Shown piece after piece: positions 1 to 7,628 of a DNA stretch of 37,150 bases (the first letter of the stretch is position 1; the number at the start of each line of letters is the position of its first letter). The stretch is from Paracoccaceae bacterium. Its GTDB lineage: Bacteria; Pseudomonadota; Alphaproteobacteria; Rhodobacterales; Rhodobacteraceae. The stretch covers positions 1 through 37,150 of the forward strand of contig JASJAU010000031.1 in the NCBI GenBank assembly GCA_030066855.1, in the 5' to 3' direction. Below the pieces are notes generated by a model. The model saw only the letters and a list, made by a program, of their open reading frames with translations, was not told where the DNA came from and made no database searches. Position numbers and translations under genes: made by a program.

Positions 1-717
1 GCGATCACCTTGTCGCACGCCGAGGCTTTGGCGGCGATCACGCTGACACAGCTGGTCAAACCGGGGGCGCCCGTGTGCTACGGCACCTTCACGTCGAACG
101 TGGACATGAAGTCCGGCGCGCCTGCCTTCGGAACGCCATCTCACTTCCAGGCCTCTCTGGCGGCGGGTCAACTGGCGCGTAAGCTCGGACTGCCGTGGCG
201 TTCGGCAGCGGGGTCGGCGTCGAACCTCAACGACGTCCAGGCCGCGAACGAGAACCAGTTGGGGCTTTGGGGCTGCCTCATGGCCGGCGCCACGGTCGTG
301 ATCCATGCGGGCGGCTGGCTCGAGGGCGGGCTCACCGTTTCATATGAGAAGCTGGTGACCGATGCCGAGGTTCTGAACATGATTGCCGAGCTCTGCGCCG
401 GGGCCGAGGCGGGGGCGGATGAGATCGGTTTCGACACCGCCATTTCCGAGGTCGAGCCGCAGGGGCACTTCTTCGCCGCCCCCCAGACCATGAAGCGATA
501 CAACACGCAATTCTACGAGCCGGTCGTGCACGACTATGCCAACTTCGGCACGTGGACCGAACGGGGGGCGCAGGACGCCAGCCAGCGGGCCACGAAGGTC
601 TGGAAGGAGATTGTCGAATCGAGGCGCCAGCCGCCTGTCGATGCGGGCCGGCTTGGTCATTTGAAGGAATTCATCGCCAGACGCACGGAGGAGGGCGGCG
701 CGCCGCCGGAGAGCTGA
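1..717 (+). CDS. Trimethylamine methyltransferase (MttB) family protein, 5'-truncated
   Basis: This is the C-terminal part (about 238 residues) of an MttB-superfamily methyltransferase; the reading frame is open to the window edge, so the true start lies upstream. The TTG at position 10 is probably internal. Family members fold as TIM barrels and move a methyl group from a methylated amine or betaine to a corrinoid protein. The visible part has typical MttB text (for example GSASNLNDVQAANE and LGLWGCLMAGATVVIHAGGW) and the usual C-terminal helix segment NTQFYEPVVHDYANFGTW. Archaeal MttB reads an in-frame amber codon as pyrrolysine, and this part should span that site, but no in-frame stop is present. 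It is therefore a non-pyrrolysine homologue acting on another quaternary amine or similar compound. Its stop is 1 nt from the TetR start, suggesting one transcript. Confidence 0.85.
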   Translation, partial: AITLSHAEALAAITLTQLVKPGAPVCYGTFTSNVDMKSGAPAFGTPSHFQASLAAGQLARKLGLPWRSAAGSASNLNDVQAANENQLGLWGCLMAGATVVIHAGGWLEGGLTVSYEKLVTDAEVLNMIAELCAGAEAGADEIGFDTAISEVEPQGHFFAAPQTMKRYNTQFYEPVVHDYANFGTWTERGAQDASQRATKVWKEIVESRRQPPVDAGRLGHLKEFIARRTEEGGAPPES

Positions 718-718
718 C

Positions 719-1387
719 ATGGAGTCCGCTTCAAAAGCCATTGCGGCACCGGTTTCGGCGAAACCGCGTCAGGGCAACCCGAAAGTGTCGCGTGAGGACT
801 GGCTGGCAGCCGCCCGCAACACGCTTGTGTCGGAGGGCGTGGGAGAGGTCAAAATCCTCGCCTTGTCGACGGAGCTTGGCGTCGCGCGCTCTAGTTTTTA
901 TTGGTACTTCAAGAGCCGCGCCGACCTCCTTGACGCGCTTCTAAGGGAGTGGGAGGCGCGGAACACGGATTGCATCGTCGAGAAATGCGCCGCGCCCGCC
1001 GACAGCATCGCGGAGGCGGTCTGCCGCTTCTTTGAGTGTTTCTTCGACCCCAGGCTCTTCGATCAGGGTCTCGATTTTGCGGTCCGCGAATGGGCGCGGC
1101 GTGATCCGGCCGTTCGCGCGAAGATCGACGCGGCAGATCGCGTCCGGCTCAGCGCGCTGACCGACATGTTCGAGCGCCATGGATTCGCGCCCTATGAAGC
1201 CGAAATCCGGGCTCGGATCGTCTATTACATGCAGCTCGGCTATCACGCCCTTGAGGTAAAGGAGCCGATGCGCGCCCGCGTGGACCGGCTCGAGGGGTAT
1301 CTGAAGGGGTTCACGGGCGCCACGCCGGATCCGGGCGTCCTATCGTGGTTTCGCGCCAGGGCGATGGAGCTGGGCGGTTCGGACTGA
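719..1387 (+). CDS. TetR/AcrR family transcriptional regulator
   Basis: A 222-residue TetR-type repressor. The N-terminal DNA-binding domain lies at about residues 20-70 (VSREDWLAAARNTLV, then the HTH segment LSTELGVARSSFYWYFKSR followed by ADLLDALL). The rest is the all-helical ligand and dimerisation domain, with no recognisable ligand signature. The ATG starts 1 nt after the stop of the MttB-like gene, so the two are probably co-transcribed and the regulator may control its own operon. The first 20 residues are a low-complexity Ala/Lys/Pro leader. The effector is unknown. Confidence 0.88.
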   Translation: MESASKAIAAPVSAKPRQGNPKVSREDWLAAARNTLVSEGVGEVKILALSTELGVARSSFYWYFKSRADLLDALLREWEARNTDCIVEKCAAPADSIAEAVCRFFECFFDPRLFDQGLDFAVREWARRDPAVRAKIDAADRVRLSALTDMFERHGFAPYEAEIRARIVYYMQLGYHALEVKEPMRARVDRLEGYLKGFTGATPDPGVLSWFRARAMELGGSD

Positions 1388-1404
1388 AAACCCTCGGGTT
1401 TACC
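1384..1404. terminator. Small convergent hairpin between TetR and DUF427 genes
   Basis: The inverted repeat AAACCC/GGGTTT (1388-1393 and 1396-1401) sits between two convergent stop codons and overlaps the last codon of the minus-strand gene. With A-rich bases on one side and T-rich bases on the other, it could act weakly as a terminator in both directions. The stem is short and the two-base centre would have to open in RNA, so confidence is low. Confidence 0.3.
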
Positions 1405-1873
1405 AATGCTCTGTGCCGCGCGCGCCCTTCGGAATGCCCTCCAGGTTCGATGTCACCCAGCCGCCATAGAAGCTGCCCGGTTGCGGCAGGACCTTCTCGT
1501 CCCCCACGAAACAGGCCTCCATCAATCCCGCATAGAAGGCGACGAACCCCGCGATAGGCGCGAACGATGCCGAGGGCGAGTCGTAGGCCCATGCGGCGCG
1601 GCGCGCGGTCGCGCCGCCGATGGTCACGTCGAAATATCGCGCGGCGCCTTTCCATTCGCAGAAACTCTTGCCAGCGGCCGGCTCGAGCCTCGCGACAACG
1701 TCCTCGCGCGGGAAGTAGTAGGTCGGCGCGTGATGGGTTTCCAAAACGCGGTAACCGGCGCTGGTGTCCGCGGCGATCTGACCCACGAGTCGCGCGACAA
1801 GCCTTTGCGGGACCTTCTCGAGCGCTGGCGGGCGGGGGTAGTCCTGAACGTTTTCGATCGGGAGGTCGGTCAT
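1400..1873 (-). CDS. DUF427 domain-containing protein
   Basis: A 157-residue protein that matches the DUF427 family: small beta-rich proteins of unknown function with conserved Tyr/Phe/Trp and Cys-Glu-Trp-Lys text. Visible family segments include ETHHAPTYYFPREDV, SFCEWKGAARYFDV and AWAYDSPSASFAPIAGFVAF, ending in GSFYGGWVTSNLEGIPKG. There is no signal peptide or membrane segment, so it is probably cytoplasmic. It stands alone on the minus strand, convergent with the TetR gene. A 17-bp dyad (1874-1890) covers the region just before its ATG and would include its weak AGG ribosome-binding site. The family assignment is fairly secure; the function is not known. Confidence 0.85.
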   Translation of the reverse strand: MTDLPIENVQDYPRPPALEKVPQRLVARLVGQIAADTSAGYRVLETHHAPTYYFPREDVVARLEPAAGKSFCEWKGAARYFDVTIGGATARRAAWAYDSPSASFAPIAGFVAFYAGLMEACFVGDEKVLPQPGSFYGGWVTSNLEGIPKGARGTEHW

Positions 1874-1890
1874 TCGCCTGATCTAGGCGA
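1874..1890. promoter_or_regulatory. Perfect 6-bp inverted repeat at the DUF427 translation start
   Basis: TCGCCT and AGGCGA arms are separated by 5 nt and end exactly at the base before the ATG of the minus-strand DUF427 gene. In the mRNA the second-strand copy of AGG is the only plausible ribosome-binding site and would be paired in the hairpin. It may be a protein operator, a translational hairpin, or chance. Confidence 0.3.
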
Positions 1891-2207
1891 CTTCCTGAGT
1901 TTTCCCAGCGGCGGGACAAAGCGTCCGCGACCGGGCGGTCAGGCCGCTTGCCTTCTGATCGGCGCGCGATTGTAGTGGACACATCGAACGGACAGCCAAG
2001 GATGGGAACCCGGCCAAGGCGTTTTGCACATGCGGGGCTCATGGATGAAAGAAAGAGTCAGATACTTGAAGGCTTTGAATACCAAAATTGATCCTGTCTG
2101 GGATCTGCGAACTCCATTCCGGTGGCGGTGTTGAGGACCACTCCTCAAGTCGACCTGCCCTCGAAAGAGACCGGTTGCCAATCCCGTCAACGTCTTGAGG
2201 CGGCGGC
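1891..2207. other. Intergenic region upstream of the 3-hydroxyacyl-CoA dehydrogenase
   Basis: About 330 bp (counted from 1874) separate the divergent DUF427 and dehydrogenase genes. No open frame here looks like a gene. The stretch 2040-2100 is more A/T-rich than its surroundings and could hold the promoter for the downstream gene, but I cannot single out convincing -35/-10 boxes. The one clear structure is the palindrome at 2131-2148. Confidence 0.5.
2131..2148. promoter_or_regulatory. 18-bp palindrome TTGAGGA-N4-TCCTCAA
   Basis: A perfect 7-bp inverted repeat with a 4-nt centre lies 60 bp upstream of the 3-hydroxyacyl-CoA dehydrogenase ATG. The size and spacing fit a homodimeric repressor operator (TetR- or GntR-sized). 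In RNA it would also fold into a stable hairpin, but no T-tract follows, so a terminator is less likely. The binding protein is unknown. Confidence 0.45.
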
Positions 2208-3737
2208 ATGAGCGCAGGGACTGACGTCATTGCGGTCATCGGCGCAGGCGCCATGGGGCGCGGCATCGCGCAGACTCTGGCTGGCGCGGGCTATACCGTC
2301 AGGATCTTTGATCAGAACCCCGAGGCCGCCGAGGAGGGAGCCGCATTCGCAATAAAGATGCTTGCCCGCGCGGCTGAGAAGGGCGCCCTGACTCGGAACG
2401 ACTCGGAAGCGGCCCAGGCGCGTATTGCCGTGATCGGCGATCTGAAAGAGCTCTCAGAGGCGGAAATGGCGATTGAGGCGGTGGCAGAGGATCTCTCGGT
2501 CAAGCAGGCGCTATTCGTGAAACTCGAGCAGGTCCTCCCCGCCGACGCGGTTCTTGCGACGAACACCTCCTCGTTATCGGTCTCGGCTGTCGCCTCCGCG
2601 CTCTCGGACCCGTCCAGAGCCGTCGGGATGCACTTTTTCAACCCGGTCCCTCTGATGCGCGTGGTCGAGGTTATTCCCGGCCTCAGAACCGGCTCCCGCG
2701 CCCGCGCCGCCGCCCTGCATGTGGCGGAAAGGATCGGCTATCGCCCGATTCTTTGCCGGGACTCGCCGGGCTTTCTGATCAATCACGCGGGGCGGGGTCT
2801 GATCACCGAAGGCGTCCGTATCGTTGAGGAGGGCTTCGCCGACGCAGCCGACGTCGACCGGGTCATGCGGGACGCCTGCGGTTTCCGGATGGGGCCGTTT
2901 GAGCTCATGGACCTGACGGGTCTCGACATCTCGCTGGCCGTGATGGAGCGGATCTACGACCAGTTCCATCAAGAGCCACGGTATCGACCGGGCGCGGGTC
3001 TTGCGGCACGAGTCGCTGCCAGGCTCTTGGGCCGGAAGACCGGCGAGGGTTTCTACAATTTCCAAGACGGACAACGCGAAGAACCGCCGGAGGATGTCCC
3101 TAAGGCCGAGCCCCCTGCCTCAGTATGGGCGCCTCCGGAGATGCGGGGCGACTTGGCGGAGGCATCCAAGCTTCTTGAGGAGGGCGGAGTGATGATCTCC
3201 GCAAGCGAGCGTGCGCCTGAGGAGGGCATAACTCTTGTCGCGCCTTGGGGGAAGGACGCGACATCGACGGCTGTGGCGCTTGAGCTTGATCCAGTGCGGG
3301 TGATCGCAGTTGATCCGTTCACGGTGTCCCGGCCCCGTCTCACCCTGATGGGCACGCCCGCGACCGACCCGACGCTGCTGGACGGCGCCCGGGCCGCCTT
3401 CGTTCAAGCGGGACGCAAGGTGACGATGACGAAGGACAGCCCCGGCTTCATCGCGCAACGCGTGCTTGCCATGATCGTGAACATCGGCTGCGAGATCGCG
3501 CAGATGGGCATCGCGGCGCCGCTCGATATCGACGACGGCGTGCGGATCGGGCTTGGCTACCCTGAAGGTCCCCTGGCCATGGGTGACACGATCGGCCCTG
3601 AGCGTGTGCTTGCGATCCTGAACGCGATGCAACAGATCACCGGCGATCCCCGATACCGGCCGAGCACGTGGTTGCGCCAGCGGGCCTTGCTCGGCCAATC
3701 GCTTCGAACCGCCGATGGGGCAGGCGCTTCAGGCTGA
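2208..3737 (+). CDS. 3-hydroxyacyl-CoA dehydrogenase, two C-terminal domains (PaaH-like)
   Basis: A 509-residue NAD-dependent 3-hydroxyacyl-CoA dehydrogenase that oxidises a 3-hydroxyacyl-CoA to the 3-oxoacyl-CoA. The N-terminal Rossmann domain has the dinucleotide motif GAGAMGRG (residues 12-19), and the catalytic-His segment HFFNP lies at 142-146. The first 3HCDH C-terminal domain follows at about 188-285 (DSPGFLINHAGRG to KTGEGFYNF). After a linker there is a second copy (KDSPGFIAQRVLAM to about residue 500). This duplicated layout and the RPSTWLRQRA ending resemble PaaH/PaaC of phenylacetate degradation and polymer-type 3-hydroxybutyryl-CoA dehydrogenases. An enoyl-CoA hydratase or thiolase partner is not in the window. 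The last 9 bp overlap, tail to tail, the end of the CoA-transferase. It could process crotonyl-CoA-derived product from the nearby glutaryl-CoA dehydrogenase. Confidence 0.9.
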   Translation: MSAGTDVIAVIGAGAMGRGIAQTLAGAGYTVRIFDQNPEAAEEGAAFAIKMLARAAEKGALTRNDSEAAQARIAVIGDLKELSEAEMAIEAVAEDLSVKQALFVKLEQVLPADAVLATNTSSLSVSAVASALSDPSRAVGMHFFNPVPLMRVVEVIPGLRTGSRARAAALHVAERIGYRPILCRDSPGFLINHAGRGLITEGVRIVEEGFADAADVDRVMRDACGFRMGPFELMDLTGLDISLAVMERIYDQFHQEPRYRPGAGLAARVAARLLGRKTGEGFYNFQDGQREEPPEDVPKAEPPASVWAPPEMRGDLAEASKLLEEGGVMISASERAPEEGITLVAPWGKDATSTAVALELDPVRVIAVDPFTVSRPRLTLMGTPATDPTLLDGARAAFVQAGRKVTMTKDSPGFIAQRVLAMIVNIGCEIAQMGIAAPLDIDDGVRIGLGYPEGPLAMGDTIGPERVLAILNAMQQITGDPRYRPSTWLRQRALLGQSLRTADGAGASG

Positions 3738-4886
3738 GAGGACTTCCATCGCCGACCACCCATGCTCTCGCACTAACTTGGAGTGCTCGCCCAGCTTCGG
3801 CGCGGTCATCGGGGAGGCGGTTGGTTCGGCGCCATACATGATCGGCGTCCGAACGCCCGGAACGCCTTCCGGCGCTATCTCCAACCCGCGATGGACGATC
3901 TGCGGGTCCTGAAAGGCCTCGCCGACAGAGTTTATGGGCGAGGCGGGCACATGCTCGGCCTCCAAACGCGCGAGAAGGTCCGCCTTGCGCCAGCTCTTGG
4001 TGGACGTCTTCAGGTCGGGCACGAGACGTGCTCGCGCGGCGACGCGGCCCGCGTTGTTCCGGTACTCGGGGTTTCCGCTCAGATCGGGACGGTCCAGCAC
4101 CGCGCAGAGTTTCTGGAACTGGCCGTCGTTTCCCGCCGCGATGATGATGTCGCCGTCCGCGACCGGAAACACCTCGTAGGGCACGATGTTCGGATGCTCG
4201 TTTCCCATCCGCGACGGAGAGGTGCTGGTAGCGAGGTAATTCATCGCCTGGTTCGCGAGCGTTGCTGCGCCCGCATCAAGGAGGCTCATATCGATGTGCT
4301 GACCGGCGCCTGAGGAGGCCCGGTTCAAAAGCGCCGCCTGAATGGCGATCACCGCGTAGAGCGCGGTGTAGATGTCGGTGACAGCGACGCCGACCTTTTG
4401 CGGGTCGCCTGAAGCCTCGCCAGTGATCGACATCAGCCCTGACATTCCCTGCACAAGGTAGTCGTAGCCCGCGCGCCTGGCGTAGGGTCCGTCCTGGCCG
4501 AACCCGGTGATCGAGCAATAGACCAGCTGGGCGTTCAGATCGGACAGGCTGGCATGGTCGAGGCCGTACTTCACTAGACCGCCGACTTTGAAGTTCTCAA
4601 TAAAAACATCGGCTTCCGAGGCGAGATTGCGAACGATCTCCTGACCTTCAGCGGTCGAAAGATCCGCCGTCACGCTCAGCTTTCCGCGATTGCAGCTGTA
4701 GAAGTACGCCGCCGACCGGTCGCCGTCGCGTTCAATGAATGGCGGGCCCCAACCGCGTGTGTCGTCGCCCTTGGGGCTTTCGACCTTGATCACTGTCGCG
4801 CCGAGGTCGGCCAGCGCTTGCCCGACCCAGGGGCCGGCCAGTATCCGCGCGAGTTCGAGGACCTTCAGGCCCTCCAACGGACGCAT
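3729..4886 (-). CDS. Class III CoA-transferase (CaiB/BaiF family)
   Basis: A 385-residue family III CoA-transferase, which moves CoA between carboxylic acids through an aspartyl-CoA thioester. The N-terminus (LEGLKVLELARILAGPW), the NRGKLSVTADLST segment and GQHIDMSLLDA are typical. The probable catalytic Asp is D171 in VAVTDIYTALYAV, matching position 169 in formyl-CoA transferase. I chose the ATG at 4886, which overlaps the gcdH stop as TGATG; a TTG one codon upstream is less likely. CaiB-type transferases next to gcdH commonly make glutaryl-CoA from glutarate using succinyl-CoA (mammalian SUGCT relation). Here this is inferred from gene order, and the acid could be a substituted glutarate. 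It is the last gene of the minus-strand train. Confidence 0.9.
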   Translation of the reverse strand: MRPLEGLKVLELARILAGPWVGQALADLGATVIKVESPKGDDTRGWGPPFIERDGDRSAAYFYSCNRGKLSVTADLSTAEGQEIVRNLASEADVFIENFKVGGLVKYGLDHASLSDLNAQLVYCSITGFGQDGPYARRAGYDYLVQGMSGLMSITGEASGDPQKVGVAVTDIYTALYAVIAIQAALLNRASSGAGQHIDMSLLDAGAATLANQAMNYLATSTSPSRMGNEHPNIVPYEVFPVADGDIIIAAGNDGQFQKLCAVLDRPDLSGNPEYRNNAGRVAARARLVPDLKTSTKSWRKADLLARLEAEHVPASPINSVGEAFQDPQIVHRGLEIAPEGVPGVRTPIMYGAEPTASPMTAPKLGEHSKLVREHGWSAMEVLSA

Positions 4887-6100
4887 CAAAAGAACGCCTG
4901 CAGACCCGTCTGGGCCCGGCCGAGAATGAGCGCGTGGACGTCGTGGGTGCCCTCGTACGTGTTCACAGTCTCAAGATTGGCGGCGTGCCGGATGACGCCG
5001 TACTCGGCCATGATGCCGTTGCCGCCGTGCATGTCGCGGGCGGCCCGCGCGATGTCCAAGGCCTTACCGCAATTGTTGCGCTTGATGAGGCTGATGGCTT
5101 CGGGCGCGCCCGTGCCGGCCTCGAGCATCCTGCCGACCTGAAGCGCGGCCTGCAGGCCGAGCGCGATTTCGGTCTGCATGTCGGCGAGTTTCCTCTGGAA
5201 CAGCTGCGTCTGGGCAAGCGGCTTGCCGAACTGCCTCCGGTCGAGACCGTATTGACGCGCCCGATGCCAGCAATCCTCTGCGGCGCCCATGACGCCCCAG
5301 GCGATGCCAAAACGCGCCCGGTTGAGACAGCCGAATGGCCCCTTAAGGCCCTCCACGCCGGGCAGAAGCGCGTCCTCGCTCACTTCGACCTTGTCGAGCA
5401 CGATCTCGCCCGTGATCGAGGCGCGGAGCGACAGCTTGCCTTCTATCTTCGGCGCCGATAGCCCCTTCGTTCCTTTGTCCAGGACAAAGCCGCGGATTTT
5501 CCCGCCATGCGCCTCGGACTTGGCCCAGACCACGAAAACATCGGCGATGGGGCTGTTGGAGATCCACATCTTCGCGCCGTTGAGGACGTAGCCGCCATCG
5601 GTCTTGACCGCAGTCGTTTTCATGCCGGCGGGATCGGAGCCGGCGTCGGGCTCGGTCAGGCCGAAGCAGCCGATCAGTTCGCCCGAGGCGAGTCCCGGCA
5701 GGTACTTCTCGCGCTGCGCGTCGGTGCCGTAAGCGTGGATCGGGTACATCACCAGCGAGGACTGGACGCTCATCATCGAGCGGTACCCTGAGTCCACGCG
5801 CTCGATCTCGCGAGCGACCAGCCCGTAGGTAACGTATCCCGCCCCGAGACCGCCCCAGGTTTCGGGGATCGTCACGCCGAGCAGGCCCATCTCGCCCATC
5901 TCGGAGAAAATCTCGGGCGCCACGCCCTCTTCAAGATACATGTCATCCACACGGGGCGCGAGCTTGTCAGCCGCATAGGCCCGGGCGGCGTCCGCTACCA
6001 TGCGCTCGTCCTCCGTCAGCAGGCCAGACAACCCGAGCGGATCGGTCCAATCGAACGGCGCGAGGGAGGGCCCGTGGCCGGGCGCGTTTCCGTCAAGCAT
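4886..6100 (-). CDS. gcdH: Glutaryl-CoA dehydrogenase-type acyl-CoA dehydrogenase
   Basis: A 404-residue FAD-dependent acyl-CoA dehydrogenase of the glutaryl-CoA dehydrogenase branch, which oxidises and decarboxylates glutaryl-CoA to crotonyl-CoA and CO2. The acyl-CoA dehydrogenase signature [14 protein letters not shown] is present. The substrate-carboxylate pocket of human GCDH (Arg94, Ser98) is matched by R107 and S111 in [16 protein letters not shown], and the catalytic base is E383 in NTYEGTHD. The C-terminus [16 protein letters not shown] is nearly diagnostic. I chose the ATG at 6100 because GAGGAG lies 7 nt before it; a TTG at 6106 would be too close. Its stop overlaps the CoA-transferase start. 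Only 64 bp separate it from the lyase gene upstream, so it may be read from the same transcript. Confidence 0.92.
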   Translation of the reverse strand: MLDGNAPGHGPSLAPFDWTDPLGLSGLLTEDERMVADAARAYAADKLAPRVDDMYLEEGVAPEIFSEMGEMGLLGVTIPETWGGLGAGYVTYGLVAREIERVDSGYRSMMSVQSSLVMYPIHAYGTDAQREKYLPGLASGELIGCFGLTEPDAGSDPAGMKTTAVKTDGGYVLNGAKMWISNSPIADVFVVWAKSEAHGGKIRGFVLDKGTKGLSAPKIEGKLSLRASITGEIVLDKVEVSEDALLPGVEGLKGPFGCLNRARFGIAWGVMGAAEDCWHRARQYGLDRRQFGKPLAQTQLFQRKLADMQTEIALGLQAALQVGRMLEAGTGAPEAISLIKRNNCGKALDIARAARDMHGGNGIMAEYGVIRHAANLETVNTYEGTHDVHALILGRAQTGLQAFF

Positions 6101-6164
6101 TTTCAAGCTCCTCTATTGGGCCGCTGGGGGCGGGATCCGATTCCATCGGTTCGCGCCGGCATCC

Positions 6165-7025
6165 TTAACCCGTCTCATATCTTTTTCCGAGATCCAGCAT
6201 CTCGTCTGTGCCGATCCTGGCGTTCAGGCCGCCGAAATCGAACATCCGGTCCGAGAACGGGCGGTTGGTGCCATGCGCCTTCAGACTGGCGTAATAGTCT
6301 TCCGCCGTTCGCGCCAGAGCCCTGACGATCCCGCCCGGGAAAATCACGATGGAATAGCCGAGCGCCTCCAGATCGTCCGCGTTCTGCATCGGCGTCGCGC
6401 CGCCCTCGACCATGTTCGCCAGAAGCGGCGCGCGGCCGCCGAAGTGATCGGCGATGCGGCGAAGCTCCTCGCTCGAACGCGGCGCTTCGATGAAGAGAAG
6501 ATCGGCGCCGGCCTGGACATACGCCTCGCCGCGGTCGAGCGCCGCCTCGAATCCTTCGACGGCGACAGCGTCGGTCCGGGCGATGATCAGCGTCTCATCC
6601 GAGGCGCGCGCGTCCGCCATGGCCGCGATCTTTCCTGCCATCTCTCCCTTGGAGATCAGCGATTTGTCCGACAGGTGGCCGCAGCGCTTGGGCGAGGTCT
6701 GATCCTCGACCTGCAGCGCGTTCGCGCCCGCGCGCTCATAAAGACGCATGGTCCGCTGCGCGTTCAGCGCGTTCCCGAACCCGGTATCGGCGTCAATGAT
6801 CACGGGAATTTCGACGCGGTCCCGGATCAGCGCCATGGTATCGGTCATCTCGGTGACGGAGGTCAGCCCGATATCCGGCCGGCCGAGGCGCGTGTAAGCG
6901 ACGGCGGCGCCGGAGAGATAGAGCGCCTCGAACCCCGCGTCCGCCGCGATGGCCGCGGTCAGCCCGTCATAGACGCCGGGGGCCACCAGGATGTCATTCG
7001 ATTGCACCCTTTCGCGCAGGCTCAT
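6165..7025 (-). CDS. Isocitrate lyase/PEP mutase family C-C lyase
   Basis: A 286-residue TIM-barrel enzyme of the isocitrate lyase/phosphoenolpyruvate mutase superfamily. The metal-binding segment DADTGFG is at 78-84, VEDQ at 106-109, and the loop KRCGH at 113-117 carries the catalytic Cys115. ARTDA follows at 149-153. The Cys loop is a mark of the C-C lyases (2-methylisocitrate lyase, 2,3-dimethylmalate lyase) and is missing from oxaloacetate decarboxylases, so a lyase that releases pyruvate or a similar 2-oxoacid is favoured. No methylcitrate-cycle genes (prpC, prpD) are nearby, and the LeuCD-type hydratase across the divergon would supply a suitable 2-hydroxyacid. The start ATG overlaps the stop of the hydrolase gene as ATGA, showing translational coupling. 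Confidence 0.88.
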   Translation of the reverse strand: MSLRERVQSNDILVAPGVYDGLTAAIAADAGFEALYLSGAAVAYTRLGRPDIGLTSVTEMTDTMALIRDRVEIPVIIDADTGFGNALNAQRTMRLYERAGANALQVEDQTSPKRCGHLSDKSLISKGEMAGKIAAMADARASDETLIIARTDAVAVEGFEAALDRGEAYVQAGADLLFIEAPRSSEELRRIADHFGGRAPLLANMVEGGATPMQNADDLEALGYSIVIFPGGIVRALARTAEDYYASLKAHGTNRPFSDRMFDFGGLNARIGTDEMLDLGKRYETG

Positions 7026-7627
7026 GTAAGCTCCTCCAGCATTTCAGCGCAGGTTCGTATGGGCGTGATCGACCCCAAGGAGATCAGCGTCGCCTCGTGA
7101 ACCTCCGGTTTGAACGCGGCGCACCCGTCGGACAGCAGGATCGTGTGGATATTTCTGAGGTGCGCGTCCCTCACAGTGCTTGCGACGCCGCCATTGGTGA
7201 CGATCCCGCCGACGATCAGCGTGTCGATATCGAGGTATCGCAGGATGTACTCCAACCGGGTTTGATAGAACGCCGAATAGGCGACCTTTTCGACGGTGTA
7301 GTCAGCTGGCGCGAGCGCATCCACCAGGGCGTGACCGAATGAACCGGGCGCGAAGTCGCCCTTTCCGAGAAACGGGCGCAGCTCTTTGAGGTGCGGGGCG
7401 ATCAGCGGCTCCCCGCCAGGTCCGGGGACGAGCGTGAACTGGGCGCTGATATAGACGCCGCCTTTGGCGCGGAGCGCGTCCGCGAGCGGCTTGATCCGGC
7501 CGGGCAGGGCGGAGATCAACTCGGACGTCTGACCGGCTCGCCCGTAGGCGCCCTCGGCGTGCAGGAAGTCGTTCTGCAGGTCGATTGTCAGAAGCGCCGC
7601 GCGTTTTGGATCAAAATGCTCGTTCAT
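7022..7627 (-). CDS. Isochorismatase-fold hydrolase lacking the nucleophile Cys
   Basis: A 201-residue protein of the isochorismatase/cysteine hydrolase superfamily. The catalytic Asp is D16 (LTIDLQNDF) and the Lys is K114 (VEKVAYSAF). The third site, normally Cys in TNxCVxxTxRDA, reads TNGGVASTVRDA, so position 147 is Gly. The amidase members (carbamoylsarcosine amidase, nicotinamidase, maleamate hydrolase) need that Cys, whereas true isochorismatases such as EntB and PhzD lack it. The gene is therefore unlikely to be a normal amidohydrolase, despite its place beside hyuA/hyuB. I start at the ATG at 7627, 1 nt after the hyuA stop; a GTG 48 nt upstream would lie inside hyuA. It is coupled to the lyase gene by an ATGA overlap. 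Confidence 0.85.
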   Translation of the reverse strand: MNEHFDPKRAALLTIDLQNDFLHAEGAYGRAGQTSELISALPGRIKPLADALRAKGGVYISAQFTLVPGPGGEPLIAPHLKELRPFLGKGDFAPGSFGHALVDALAPADYTVEKVAYSAFYQTRLEYILRYLDIDTLIVGGIVTNGGVASTVRDAHLRNIHTILLSDGCAAFKPEVHEATLISLGSITPIRTCAEMLEELT

Positions 7628-7628
7628 T

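Noticed and set aside
6000-7100. 366-codon plus-strand open frame
   Set aside because: It covers the gcdH start and the lyase gene on the other strand and has no recognisable motif or ribosome-binding site.
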